A stretch of DNA of 47,338 nt from Caldilineaceae bacterium (lineage in GTDB: Bacteria > Chloroflexota > Anaerolineae > Caldilineales > Caldilineaceae), in contig JACKBC010000050.1 in the NCBI GenBank assembly GCA_020634755.1, forward strand, positions 1-47,338. Direction: 5' to 3'. Every line of letters starts with the position of its first letter. Within the stretch, counting starts at the first letter, position 1. Position numbers and translations under genes: made by a program. Shown in pieces: positions 24,423-32,656 of this stretch. The notes beneath the pieces were generated by a model, which was not told where the DNA came from, did no database searches, and saw only the letters and a program-made list of their open reading frames with translations.

Positions 24423-25376
24423 ATGAACGCAATTATCGAAACAAGCAATCTCACAAAGCGATATGGGCCTGTTACAGCCGTAGATGGCGTCTCGCTGCGC
24501 GTGGCCTCAGGTGAAATCTATGCCTTTTTGGGGCTCAACGGCGCCGGCAAGACCACTACCATCCGCATGTTGTTGGGGATGATCAAGCCCACGGCTGGTG
24601 AGGTGTGCATTCTGCAAAGCCCGATTCGCACGGGCTTCATGGGCAATGGCCACGCGCCGCCGTGGCAATCGGTGGGCTATTTGGTGGAAACGCCCTATGC
24701 CTATGCCGAACTGTCTGTGCGCGAGAATTTGGAAGCCGCGCGGCGGCTGCACCGCGGGGTCGAACGCAAAGCAGTAGATCGCATAATTGAACGACTGGGG
24801 CTGGCGCCATATGCGGATCGGCGCGCCGGCACGCTGTCGCTGGGCAACGCGCAGCGCCTGGGGCTGGCCAAGGCCATGCTCCATCGACCGCAGTTGCTCA
24901 TTCTGGATGAGCCGGCCAACGGGCTGGATCCAGCGGGTATTGTGGAAATCCGCCACCTGCTGCTCGAGCTGGTGCGCAATGAAGGCGTGACGGTCTTTAT
25001 GTCCAGCCACATTCTGGGTGAAGTATCGCGGCTGGCGCACCGCATTGGCATTATTCACCAGGGGCGCTTGATTCAAGAGCTGGATGTGGAGGCGTTGGAA
25101 CGCAACCGCCGCCGTCGTCTGTTAATCCACACGCGCAATGACCGCGCCGCTTGCGCCATTTTGACGCAAGCCGGTCTGGCGCCCCGGCCCAGCGCAGATG
25201 GCGTCATTGCGGTGCTGGATGAATCGGCCATTGCGCATCCCGATAAAGTGGCAACTGACTTGGTCAACGGCGGTCAGGCGCCCACCATGCTCAATGTGGA
25301 ACAGGAAGATTTGGAGCACTACTTTTTGCGGTTGGTCAGCCCGGTCGGGGAACGGGAGCAGCAAACTGTAACTTGA
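24423..25376 (+). CDS. ABC transporter ATP-binding protein (export type)
   Basis: 317-residue ATPase of the CcmA/DrrA-like export class. Walker A is GLNGAGKTT at 37-45, Walker B LLILDEP at 158-164 followed by ANGLDP, and the signature is LSLGNAQ at 138-144, a variant of LSGGQ with Leu for the first Gly. The C-terminal about 90 residues form an extra domain as in DrrA-type ATPases. The ATG at 24423 lies right behind the operator cluster, and no strong Shine-Dalgarno is seen, so the leader is short. The permease partner is the next gene. Confidence 0.94.
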   Translation: MNAIIETSNLTKRYGPVTAVDGVSLRVASGEIYAFLGLNGAGKTTTIRMLLGMIKPTAGEVCILQSPIRTGFMGNGHAPPWQSVGYLVETPYAYAELSVRENLEAARRLHRGVERKAVDRIIERLGLAPYADRRAGTLSLGNAQRLGLAKAMLHRPQLLILDEPANGLDPAGIVEIRHLLLELVRNEGVTVFMSSHILGEVSRLAHRIGIIHQGRLIQELDVEALERNRRRRLLIHTRNDRAACAILTQAGLAPRPSADGVIAVLDESAIAHPDKVATDLVNGGQAPTMLNVEQEDLEHYFLRLVSPVGEREQQTVT

Positions 25377-25540
25377 TTGGGAAAATGAAAGCCATGCCAG
25401 CGCGCAGAATCTGTCTCAAAGGATATTTATGGCGCTTTGGTATTTCAGGTGACCGAGGGCCGAGCTTGCCGACGCCCACCTGCGCCATTTTTCTGGATTG
25501 GCTTTCGAAATCATCTCGCTGACGTAGAGGAGGATAAATC

Positions 25541-26329
25541 ATGCGCAATTTAGGACAAGCCCTCTGGGTGGAACTATTAAAGGCGCGGCGTTCGAAAATG
25601 CCGTTGATGACGCTTTTGGGCTTTGCGTTGGCGCCATTTGTGGGCGGCTTCTTTATGATCGTCCTCAAGGATCCGGATATGGCGCGCCGCCTGGGCATGA
25701 TTAGCGCCAAGGCGCAAATCTTGGCCGGCTCTGCCGATTGGCCGACCTATTTGGGACTGTTGGCACAGGCCACCGGGATTGGTGGCATTGTGATCTTTAG
25801 CTTTATAACCAGTTGGGTCTTTGGCCGCGAATATGCCGACCACACCATCAAAGATCTGCTGGCGCTACCCACGGCCCGTTCGGCCATTGTGCTGGCCAAA
25901 TTTATCTTGGTGCTGTTTTGGTCCATATTGCTGACCGTGGCCATCTATCTGATTGGACTGGGCGTGGGCGTGGCCGTTGTGCTGCCGGCGGCGCCTGCGC
26001 AAACCTACTGGCAAGGCACAATCACCATTGCCGTCACCGCCAGCATGATTGTGGCATTGGTGACGCCCATTGCGTTTTTTGCCAGCGCTGGCCGCGGCTA
26101 TATGCCGCCCATGGGTGCCACTTTGCTCTTTGTGTTTATGGCGCAGATTATCGCCGCCGCCGGCTGGGGCGAATATTTCCCCTGGTCCATTCCGGCGTTG
26201 CGCTCGGGGATGGCCGGGCCGGAATACGCCCATCTGGGCGTCATCAGCTACATCATTGTGCTGCTCACTGGTCTCTTGGGCGCCCTGGCCACCTTTGCCT
26301 GGTGGGAATGGGCCGATCAGCATCAGTAG
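25541..26329 (+). CDS. ABC-2 type transporter permease
   Basis: 262 residues with six hydrophobic helices. It begins with an amphipathic N-terminus (LGQALWVELLKARRSKMPLMT) typical of ABC-2/NatB-type export permeases. The start follows GAGGAGG-type sequence at 25528-25534. It pairs with the ATPase upstream (164-bp gap without a gene) to form an exporter of an unknown compound. Together with the TetR gene this looks like an efflux system induced by its own substrate. Confidence 0.9.
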   Translation: MRNLGQALWVELLKARRSKMPLMTLLGFALAPFVGGFFMIVLKDPDMARRLGMISAKAQILAGSADWPTYLGLLAQATGIGGIVIFSFITSWVFGREYADHTIKDLLALPTARSAIVLAKFILVLFWSILLTVAIYLIGLGVGVAVVLPAAPAQTYWQGTITIAVTASMIVALVTPIAFFASAGRGYMPPMGATLLFVFMAQIIAAAGWGEYFPWSIPALRSGMAGPEYAHLGVISYIIVLLTGLLGALATFAWWEWADQHQ

Positions 26330-26365
26330 CGCGCCAACGGCAAAGCGCGACGAATAAGCGCCAGG

Positions 26366-26998
26366 ATGAATAATACCATGAATAAACGCTTCCAAAAGCA
26401 ACTAACTCAAGCCCGCCGCCAGCAGATTATAGATGCCGCCGTCCAGGTGATCGCCGAGCAGGGCTTTCAAAACACAACGATTAAGCAGATTGCGGCCCGG
26501 GCCGAAGTGGCGGACGGCACCATCTATAACTATTTCAAAAACAAGGATGACATTCTGCTGGCCATCATTCGCCAGGTGACCGAAGTGGAGGTGCGCGATC
26601 TGCACTTTGCCGAAGCGCAGCAGATGAAGCTGAGTGACTTTGTGCATGAATATGTGGCGCACCGCATGGCTGAAGTGGATGAAGGCTACCCCATTATGAA
26701 AGTGCTGATTGGCGAAACGCTGGCCAATCCCCAATTGGTGCAGCAGGTTTACGATGAAGTCTATCGCCCGGCCTTTGGGGCGGCGGAACACTTTTTTCAA
26801 CAATTGATGGCCCAAGGCCAGTTGCGCAATGGGGATCCAGCGCTCTTTGCCCGTCTGTTTGCCGCTCCCGTATTGGGGCTGCTCACGTTGCGCATGATGG
26901 GCGACGACCACGTGGCCGAAAATTGGCCCGCTTATGCAGAGGCAGTGGGAAATGGTCTATTGTCTATGTTGGAGAATAAGGCGAATTCGGAAAAATAA
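26366..26998 (+). CDS. TetR/AcrR family transcriptional regulator
   Basis: 210 residues. The N-terminal helix-turn-helix is clear: QIIDAAVQVIAEQGFQNTTIKQIAARA, then EVADGTIYNYFKNKDDILL. The remainder is a helical ligand-binding and dimer domain. The ATG at 26366 is used, though 26378 is also possible. It lies 36 bp after the permease in the same direction and presumably represses the operon from the TGAAT-N4-ATTCA sites upstream of the ATPase gene. Confidence 0.93.
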   Translation: MNNTMNKRFQKQLTQARRQQIIDAAVQVIAEQGFQNTTIKQIAARAEVADGTIYNYFKNKDDILLAIIRQVTEVEVRDLHFAEAQQMKLSDFVHEYVAHRMAEVDEGYPIMKVLIGETLANPQLVQQVYDEVYRPAFGAAEHFFQQLMAQGQLRNGDPALFARLFAAPVLGLLTLRMMGDDHVAENWPAYAEAVGNGLLSMLENKANSEK

Positions 26999-27091
26999 CT
27001 CCTATTCAGAACAATTTTCTGGATTCGCTTGCAGACCATGCCGAATATTTTACTTTTTGCAATGGCCTACTTTTCAAAAGGGAAATGAACA

Positions 27092-28333
27092 ATGAGCATG
27101 CAACTTGTACAAACCAATCAATCGCGTGCAACAGGGCAACCGCTGCATATGGACAGCAAGGAATTACATCATCACATTCATGCAGATTTTGCGCGGTTGC
27201 GCCAGATAGCGCCGGTGGCGCCGGCTTACATTTCGCGCCGGCAAAAGGCGTTTCTCATTTTGCGCTATGAAGACTGTGTGAACCTGCTGAAAGGCGACCA
27301 GCTGATCAAAAATCCCAAAACGGCTCAAGCCAGCGGCGGCCAGGGCATGCCGTGGATGCCCAAGGCGTTTGAACCGCTGCTGCACAATATGCTTAACACA
27401 GACGATCCCGATCACAGGCGGCTGCGCAACTTGGTACACAAAGCCTTTACGCCCAAGATCATTGCCGATCTGGCTGGGCGGATCGAACAGATTGCCAACG
27501 AACTGCTCGATCGGGCGCTGCTCGAAAGCCGCGTTGATCTTGTTCAGGCCTATGCGCTGCCGCTGCCCATTACGGTGATTGCCGAGCTGGTGGGCATTCC
27601 CGCCGCCGACCGCGCCCAGTTTCGGCGCTGGGTGCAGAAAATTGTGGTGAACCCCACGCCGTTCAACATGGCCCTGGCCCTGCCGGCGTTGTGGCGGCTG
27701 CTGCGCTATTTTCGCCAGCTGGCCGACCAGCGCCGCCGCGATCCGCAGGACGATTTGCTGACTGCGCTGGTGCAGGCCGAGGATGAGGGCGACCACTTTA
27801 CCGAGGATGAGCTGCTGGGCATGGTCTTTCTGCTGCTGGTGGCCGGCCACGAAACCACGGTCAACCTGATTGCCAATGGCACGCTGGCGCTGCTCTCCAA
27901 TCCGGAACAATTGACGCTGTGGCGGGAGAGCCCTGCTCTCGCCGAAAGCGCCGTCGAAGAGCTGCTGCGCTACGACGGCCCGCTCATGACCACCGAGTTT
28001 AGCTTTGCCCGCACAGAGATGACGCTCCACGGCGTCACCATTCCGCAGGGGGCCACGGTGCTGCCCACGCTGCTTTCGGCCAATCGGGATGAAGCGGTCT
28101 TTGCCAACGCCGATCGGCTTGACCTGGCGCGCACGCCCAATCGCCACCTGGCCTTTGGCCACGGCATCCACTATTGCCTGGGTGCACCCTTAGCGCGGCT
28201 GGAAGGGCGCATTGCGTTCAACGTATTGCTAGAGCGGGCGCCCAATCTGCAACTGGCCGTGGCGCCAGAACGGCTTGAATATAAGAACATTATGATCTTG
28301 CACGCGTTAAAGGAATTGCCGGTGGTGCTGTAG
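27092..28333 (+). CDS. Cytochrome P450
   Basis: 413-residue soluble bacterial P450. It has the I-helix motif AGHETT, the K-helix E-x-x-R in EELLR, and the heme loop FGHGIHYCLGAPLAR with the thiolate ligand Cys362. No membrane anchor. No ferredoxin or ferredoxin reductase gene is adjacent, so electron partners come from elsewhere. It lies 93 bp after the TetR gene and could be read through from it. Oxidation of the compound exported by the ABC pair is one reading. The ATG at 27098 is an alternative start. Confidence 0.95.
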   Translation: MSMQLVQTNQSRATGQPLHMDSKELHHHIHADFARLRQIAPVAPAYISRRQKAFLILRYEDCVNLLKGDQLIKNPKTAQASGGQGMPWMPKAFEPLLHNMLNTDDPDHRRLRNLVHKAFTPKIIADLAGRIEQIANELLDRALLESRVDLVQAYALPLPITVIAELVGIPAADRAQFRRWVQKIVVNPTPFNMALALPALWRLLRYFRQLADQRRRDPQDDLLTALVQAEDEGDHFTEDELLGMVFLLLVAGHETTVNLIANGTLALLSNPEQLTLWRESPALAESAVEELLRYDGPLMTTEFSFARTEMTLHGVTIPQGATVLPTLLSANRDEAVFANADRLDLARTPNRHLAFGHGIHYCLGAPLARLEGRIAFNVLLERAPNLQLAVAPERLEYKNIMILHALKELPVVL

Positions 28334-28350
28334 GGAACGATGCGTTTCTT

Positions 28351-28780
28351 CTACCCCACCAGCGCCAGCAGACCGTCTGCCAGCGAGCCCCGCCAATAGA
28401 GATAATCGTGGCCGCCGGCGTACTCGCGATAGGTAACGGCATAGCCCTTGGCCTCGAGCACGTCGCGCATGTGCCGATTCACCACGACCATGCTGGGGCC
28501 ATTTCCGTTTATACCACAGGTTTGTATCCAGCAGACGCTGCATACAGTTCTCGGCAAAATCCTGGCCCGCGCCCAGTTGACCAATGACCACCACATTCTC
28601 GGTTTGTTCGCTGGCCTGCCAGAGAAAGGTGACGAGGACCTGTTGTTCATCATCGGCAATACGTTCAATGAGGGGAGTGCCGTGCTGAAAAACATCGCGC
28701 CAAAAAGCGTCGAGAGCCGGCTGCTCACTAACCTGCATATCCTTTACAAGCCTTTTGAGTCGTGGGCTTAAAGCTGTCAT
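28351..28780 (-). pseudogene. Enterochelin-esterase-like gene with core deleted and frame shifted
   Basis: The 5' part (from ATG at 28780) encodes about 92 residues resembling the N-terminus of Fes-type iron-siderophore esterases, ending in RLLDTNLWYK. The frame then changes, and the 3' part encodes NGPSMVVVNRHMRDVL, KGYAVTYREYAGGHDYLYWR and LADGLLALVG, the C-terminus of the same family with its catalytic His (GGHD). The central region, about 250 residues with the GxSxG nucleophile, is missing. The two parts meet near 28510. The gene is therefore a decayed esterase carrying one large internal deletion. It converges with the P450 gene. Confidence 0.8.
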
Positions 28781-28822
28781 CCTTCTCCCCTATTTCCCGT
28801 TACAACAGAGATTACTGGAAAG

Positions 28823-28928
28823 TGACTATTCAGCCGTTGCCTGAGCTTGTCAGTTCACGCAGTGGCCGCAAAGCGGCAAGGCAACACCGGGCTTCGACAA
28901 GCTCAACCCTCGAGTGCCTGGATAGTCA
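28823..28928. repeat. MITE-like palindromic element
   Basis: Ends TGACTATTCAG (28823-28833) and CTGGATAGTCA (28918-28928) are inverted with one mismatch. Inside is a second perfect pair, GAGCTTGTC (28843-28851) and GACAAGCTC (28896-28904), around a CCGC/GCGG hairpin. No reading frame of interest. Confidence 0.65.
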
Positions 28929-28960
28929 CATTGGAAATAAGATAGGGTACGCGATACACA

Positions 28961-29012
28961 CGGATAAACGCTGATGCGCGCTGGAAAATCTGCGCAAATC
29001 AGCGTTTATCCG
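28961..29012. repeat. Palindromic repeat (CGGATAAACGCTGAT type)
   Basis: CGGATAAACGCTGAT (28961-28975) pairs perfectly with ATCAGCGTTTATCCG (28998-29012) across 22 bp. Such GCGGATAAACG-type hairpins are widespread intergenic repeats in many bacteria. Compare 15228-15293. Confidence 0.7.
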
Positions 29013-29136
29013 CGTACAATTTCCGCAACCCGCGCGTGAAAGCCGCCGGCGGCACGCAAAAGTGCGTTTCACCGGCAAGCGTGATGGAAAGCACAGATTT
29101 GTTGTTTAGTCATTGTTCAGAAATAACTTGTCGATT

Positions 29137-29169
29137 TAAACCTGTCAGGTCTTCGAGACCTGACAGGTT
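29137..29169. terminator. 15-bp perfect hairpin with TCG loop
   Basis: AAACCTGTCAGGTCT (29137-29151), TCG, AGACCTGACAGGTTT (29155-29169). It is 30 bp beyond the stop of the minus-strand gene that ends at 29199. It could terminate that operon; the same sequence is also known as a dispersed palindromic repeat, so it may be both. Confidence 0.65.
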
Positions 29170-29198
29170 TGGCCGCCAACTTATTTCTTGACGATGAC

Positions 29199-29945
29199 TT
29201 AATCTGCCAATTGCTGCATCAACGCCAACATTTCGTCGATCTCCTCCATGTTGCCGTCCAGCGCCAGGCTCTCTACTACCTCCACCAGTTGTTGACCGAC
29301 CTCCTCGGCGGCAATGAGCTCAAAAAGCGCTGGGTTGGCGTAGATGCGCTGGATCAGCTGGTGGGTTACGCTGGACGACGGGCCGGGCGACACATCATGG
29401 AGGGATTGGCGCACGGCTGCGCAGAGCCGGGCCAGCCAGCGCGGCGTTCCTGTTTGCAGTGCACTATCTCCCGCTTCTTGAAAGAAAGCAAAGAGCGCAT
29501 TGGGGTCAGACATATTGGCGTCGAGCACCAGACAGTCGGCCACCGTCCCCACCGAATGCAGCGACTCGATCTGCGTTACAAAGAGCTGGTAATAGTCGGG
29601 CTGCCGATCCATGACGCTGGTCACCTCTTCCATAAAGGGGCGATGTTGGTCAACCGGTTGCAACATGAGGGGGCTCCTTTCCTTTTCATGGCGGTGCGTC
29701 CAGGTGCGCCACCATTCGGCGCCGGCGCTGACAAAGAGATCCAGCAGCGTGCGCCAGTAGAATGCAAGCAGCCCCCACCGTTGGCCTTTGGTGTAACGCG
29801 CGCGGCAACAGGTATCAAAGACCTGCACGATTTCGGCTTCATACTCGTGACGAAAGGCGGGGGGATAGAGGCGGAGCAGCCAGCGATAGACGGCAACGGT
29901 TTTAGGGAACGATTTTGGCATTGGGCTCACGGTGTTGCACTCCAT
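29199..29945 (-). CDS. Hypothetical protein with permease-prefix-like N-terminus
   Basis: 248 residues (an ATG at 29921 would shorten it by 8). The N-terminal segment YRWLLRLYPPAFRHEYEAEI resembles the prefix domain often found next to PadR regulators and ADOP-type permeases. One moderately hydrophobic stretch follows (WGLLAFYWRTLLDLFVSAGA). The rest is a soluble, acidic helical region with no motif I recognise. It ends in acidic/Leu-rich helices (EEIDEMLALMQQLAD). Third gene of the PadR-led operon. No function assigned. Confidence 0.75.
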   Translation of the reverse strand: MECNTVSPMPKSFPKTVAVYRWLLRLYPPAFRHEYEAEIVQVFDTCCRARYTKGQRWGLLAFYWRTLLDLFVSAGAEWWRTWTHRHEKERSPLMLQPVDQHRPFMEEVTSVMDRQPDYYQLFVTQIESLHSVGTVADCLVLDANMSDPNALFAFFQEAGDSALQTGTPRWLARLCAAVRQSLHDVSPGPSSSVTHQLIQRIYANPALFELIAAEEVGQQLVEVVESLALDGNMEEIDEMLALMQQLAD

Positions 29946-29984
29946 TTGGGTGTTGACGCGTAATTCTGTGGTGCAATTCAGCGC

Positions 29985-31028
29985 TCAACTCTTGCTGATC
30001 TGCTGGTTGGCAAATGCCAATAGGTCTTCCATATTGGTGGCAACGTATCGATAGGCTTCCAATCGTCCGCCCGGGGGATCTATCCAGCAGAGCTGCTTTG
30101 GCTCCGGGGTGGCGTTGTATAAAGACTCTACTTGATCGCCAGCGATGTATGGATGCGTGCGTGGCTGCACATACATCACCGGTACGTGTACCTCACGCAC
30201 GCACTTATGCAGCGAGGTAGCAGCCAGCGGATAGCCGCCGCGCCACTGACAAATCTTGTCTACCAGTGGAATGAGCACCAGCCCCAACGGGCCAACTTTT
30301 TGGCGAATGCATCCCGCCAATAATGCTGATAACGCGGCCGGCTGGATCGCGATGATGAAGCGCAAACGCTTGACATTGGCCGGCTGAATGGTGAGAAAAC
30401 CGGAACCCCCTGCGGAATCGCCGCTAAATACCCTGATAACATTGGCGCCGCCTTTCTCGCGGCCCGCGGCGGCCAGTGCAGCCGCCGCGCCCAAGCCAAA
30501 GCCGATGATGCCCACTTGCGGCGTCGCTATGCCATCGGCCTGGTGACGCTGAAATACATAATCAACCGCGCCCATCACGTCTTGATCTTCGGTCAGCCCG
30601 CCTGCGCAAAGACCGCGCTCACTTTCGCCATGGCTGCGCAAATCAAACATGAGAACGTTGTATCCAGCGCGCAGAAACGTGTATGCCGTTGGGAGCAGGT
30701 CAAGATCGTTTTTCCATAAACGCGGCCAGGGCTGATGCTGTGTTGAGACGCCGTGGCGGTTGCCAAAGTGCGGGTGCAGCATGATGATCGTCTGCCCCTG
30801 TTGGTAGGCGCTCTCACTCTGGCAGCTTGGGATCCACCAACCTTTCAACAAAAGTCCATCTTGACTCGCAAAAGAAATTTCTTCATACGCCATGTCATAG
30901 TCTGCCGGCGTATTGATGACTGGTTGACGACGCCCATAGAGTAACAAGTCGGCAATCCAGTAGCTTGCGCCCAGAAACAGCAAAACAAGCAAAACCAGCA
31001 GCGCAATGACCGGAAAGCTCATGACCAA
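29985..31028 (-). CDS. Membrane-anchored alpha/beta hydrolase, nucleophile missing
   Basis: 347 residues (ATG at 31022 also possible). A single N-terminal hydrophobic helix at about 7-31 anchors it. The body follows the alpha/beta-hydrolase pattern: IIMLHPHFGNRHG near residue 81, GYNVLMFDLRSHGES at 122-136, and the nucleophile elbow reads GFGLG (176-180), so the usual Ser in GxSxG is Gly178. The region where the catalytic His is expected reads GGRLEAYRY, also without His. Both changes suggest an inactive, possibly binding or scaffold, version. It lies 19 bp from the PadR gene in the same operon. Confidence 0.82.
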   Translation of the reverse strand: MVMSFPVIALLVLLVLLFLGASYWIADLLLYGRRQPVINTPADYDMAYEEISFASQDGLLLKGWWIPSCQSESAYQQGQTIIMLHPHFGNRHGVSTQHQPWPRLWKNDLDLLPTAYTFLRAGYNVLMFDLRSHGESERGLCAGGLTEDQDVMGAVDYVFQRHQADGIATPQVGIIGFGLGAAAALAAAGREKGGANVIRVFSGDSAGGSGFLTIQPANVKRLRFIIAIQPAALSALLAGCIRQKVGPLGLVLIPLVDKICQWRGGYPLAATSLHKCVREVHVPVMYVQPRTHPYIAGDQVESLYNATPEPKQLCWIDPPGGRLEAYRYVATNMEDLLAFANQQISKS

Positions 31029-31046
31029 ATTTATCCGACGGCTTCC

Positions 31047-31403
31047 TCAAACACCTTGTTCCAACAGCCGCCGCGCTCGCGCCACATCCACCAGGTTGGC
31101 CAGCCGCTGTGATTCGGCCGCGGCCACGCGCAGTCCAAAATCGGTGAGCCGATAGTAGCGACGCCGCTGATCGTCCAGCGCCGGGTCGGGGCGGTTGTCC
31201 GATTCCTCAATCAGGCCGTCGCTCACCATGCGCTTGATGGAAGTGTAGAGCGTGCCTGGGCCAAGCTGCACCGCACCATCGGTTAAGGCATCAACTTCCT
31301 GCATAATGCTGTAGCCGTGCTGTTCACCCCCGGCCAGCGCCAGCAGAATATGAAACTCGGCGCGCTTGAGCGGCAGGCGAGTGAAAGGATTTTTGTCTGT
31401 CAT
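31047..31403 (-). CDS. PadR family transcriptional regulator
   Basis: 118 residues. The winged-helix is clear: RAEFHILLALAGGEQHGYSIMQEV, LGPGTLYTSIKRMVSDGLIEE and the wing RRRYYRLTDFG. The start at 31403 is chosen since the DNA upstream, open to 31520, is the promoter and AT-rich operator region. It leads an operon with the dead hydrolase and a protein of unknown function, and probably represses itself from the sites at 31459-31497. Confidence 0.92.
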   Translation of the reverse strand: MTDKNPFTRLPLKRAEFHILLALAGGEQHGYSIMQEVDALTDGAVQLGPGTLYTSIKRMVSDGLIEESDNRPDPALDDQRRRYYRLTDFGLRVAAAESQRLANLVDVARARRLLEQGV

Positions 31404-31458
31404 TTTAGTGATTGATGATTTTGTAATTGATGGGAGGGAGAAATTTATTATCGATTTG

Positions 31459-31520
31459 GATATATTTAATTTAGATATATCAACAATGGATATATTATCA
31501 TAAAAAATATTGCATGTCAA
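31459..31520 (-). promoter_or_regulatory. PadR promoter with three phased GATATAT sites
   Basis: On the minus strand, -35 TTGACA (31520-31515), a 17-bp spacer and -10 TAATAT (31497-31492). GATATAT starts at 31459, 31474 and 31489, a constant 15-bp step, and the last one overlaps the -10. GATATAT half-sites with ATATC partners fit a PadR operator and self-repression (inferred). Confidence 0.75.
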
Positions 31521-31628
31521 GGGCCAATCGTAAATTCAATTACCATGCTGGCGGGGCTTAGCAGTAGTGATGCTCAACCATCTGTACAATTGGTCGCAGA
31601 CTGACGGGATGATTGCGTGGTCAGGTTT

Positions 31629-31667
31629 AAACTATGATTTTTGTGATTAGGGGAGGATTATGATTTT
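31629..31667. repeat. AACTATGATT-type repeat overlapping a gene 3' end
   Basis: Reads AACTATGATT, then TTTGTGATTAGGGGAGG, then ATTATGATTTTG. It belongs to the same family as the repeats at 32063-32638 (inverted) and 45610-45650. The stop codon of the GxxExxY gene lies inside it. Confidence 0.7.
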
Positions 31668-32050
31668 GAGCCTGGCTTCATAACGCGCTTGAATTGCAGG
31701 CTCCGGCTACCAAAGTTAATGAGCAAGCCGACTTCTAGCCCGTAGGCTTCCAGATAGTTGATGGCCTGGGCGAGATGAACATCTTCGAGACGGATGACTG
31801 CCTTGAGTTCGACCATGACTTTTCGTTCGACAAAGAAATCGACGCGTCGGGTCCCAATCTGTTGCCCTTTGTAAAAAATATCCATCTGGTGCTCGCGGCT
31901 GAAGTCTAATTTCTGCCTGGCCATTTCGATGGCCAACGCGCGCTGATAAATAACTTCTTGAAAGCCATTGCCTAATATTTTATGCACCTCTATGGCACAG
32001 CCGATGATCTTACCGGTGAGTTCAGAGTGAAGATATTGTTCTTTGATCAT
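31658..32050 (-). CDS. GxxExxY family protein
   Basis: 130 residues, full length for the family. The name motif is present as GNGFQEVIYQRAL. Other conserved parts are KIIGCAIEVHKILG, the core RRVDFFVERKVMVELKA, which resembles a PD-(D/E)XK nuclease site (Asp, then Glu-x-Lys), and GLLINFGS. Function is not established. The last residues (KPGSKS) and stop codon come from the flanking repeat, and the region upstream of the start carries a five-copy tandem array of related sequence, so gene and repeats seem to form one unit. Confidence 0.92.
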   Translation of the reverse strand: MIKEQYLHSELTGKIIGCAIEVHKILGNGFQEVIYQRALAIEMARQKLDFSREHQMDIFYKGQQIGTRRVDFFVERKVMVELKAVIRLEDVHLAQAINYLEAYGLEVGLLINFGSRSLQFKRVMKPGSKS

Positions 32051-32062
32051 GATTGTATGCTT

Positions 32063-32638
32063 GTCTGCGACTGTGATTTATGTGATTAAATGTGCGCTAT
32101 GATTGCCATTTGCAGAAATCATCCATCCCCCAATCATAGTCCATCTCTGAATCATTTGAATCATAGTTCAGACTCCCCGTCTGCGACTGTGATTTATGTG
32201 ATTAAATGTGCGCTATGATTGCCATTTGCAGAAATCATCCGTCCCCCAATCATAGTCCATCTCCCAATCATTTGAATCATAGTTCAGACTCCCCGTCTGC
32301 GACTGTGACGTATGCGATTAAATGTGCGCTATGATTGCCATTTGCAGAAATCATCCGTCCCATAATCATAGTCCATCTCCCAATCATTTGAATCATAGTT
32401 CAGACTCCCCGTCTGCGACTGTGACGTATGCGATTAAATGTGCGCTATGATTGCCATTTGCAGAAATCATCCATCCCCCAATCATAGTCCATCTCTAAAT
32501 CATTTGATCATAGTTCAGACTCCCCGTCTGCGACTGTGATTTATGTGATTAAATGTGCGCTATGATTGCCATTTGCAGAAATCATCCGTCCCATAATCAT
32601 AGTCCATCTCCCAATCATTTGAATCATAGTTCAGACTC
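32063..32638. repeat. Five-copy 116-bp tandem repeat
   Basis: Units begin (GTCTGCGACTGTGA) at 32063, 32179, 32295, 32411 and 32526, so the period is 116, 116, 116 and 115 bp. Each unit carries three AATCATAG/AATCATTTG-type motifs and ends GTTCAGACTCCCC. Variation is light (for example TTTATG or CGTATG after CTGTGA), which suggests recent expansion. No open frame runs through it. The unit's inner part is the inverse of the repeats at 31629 and 45610. Confidence 0.9.
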
Positions 32639-32656
32639 AATTTCGTCCCCTGTAGC

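Noticed and set aside
27164..28171. Long minus-strand frame of 335 codons opposite the P450 gene
   Set aside because: The P450 on the plus strand has all its motifs; the opposite frame is the common GC-driven shadow with His/Gln/Arg-rich composition.
32063..32638. CRISPR array
   Set aside because: The 116-bp units are almost wholly conserved, with no short repeat alternating with unique spacers, and no cas genes are nearby.
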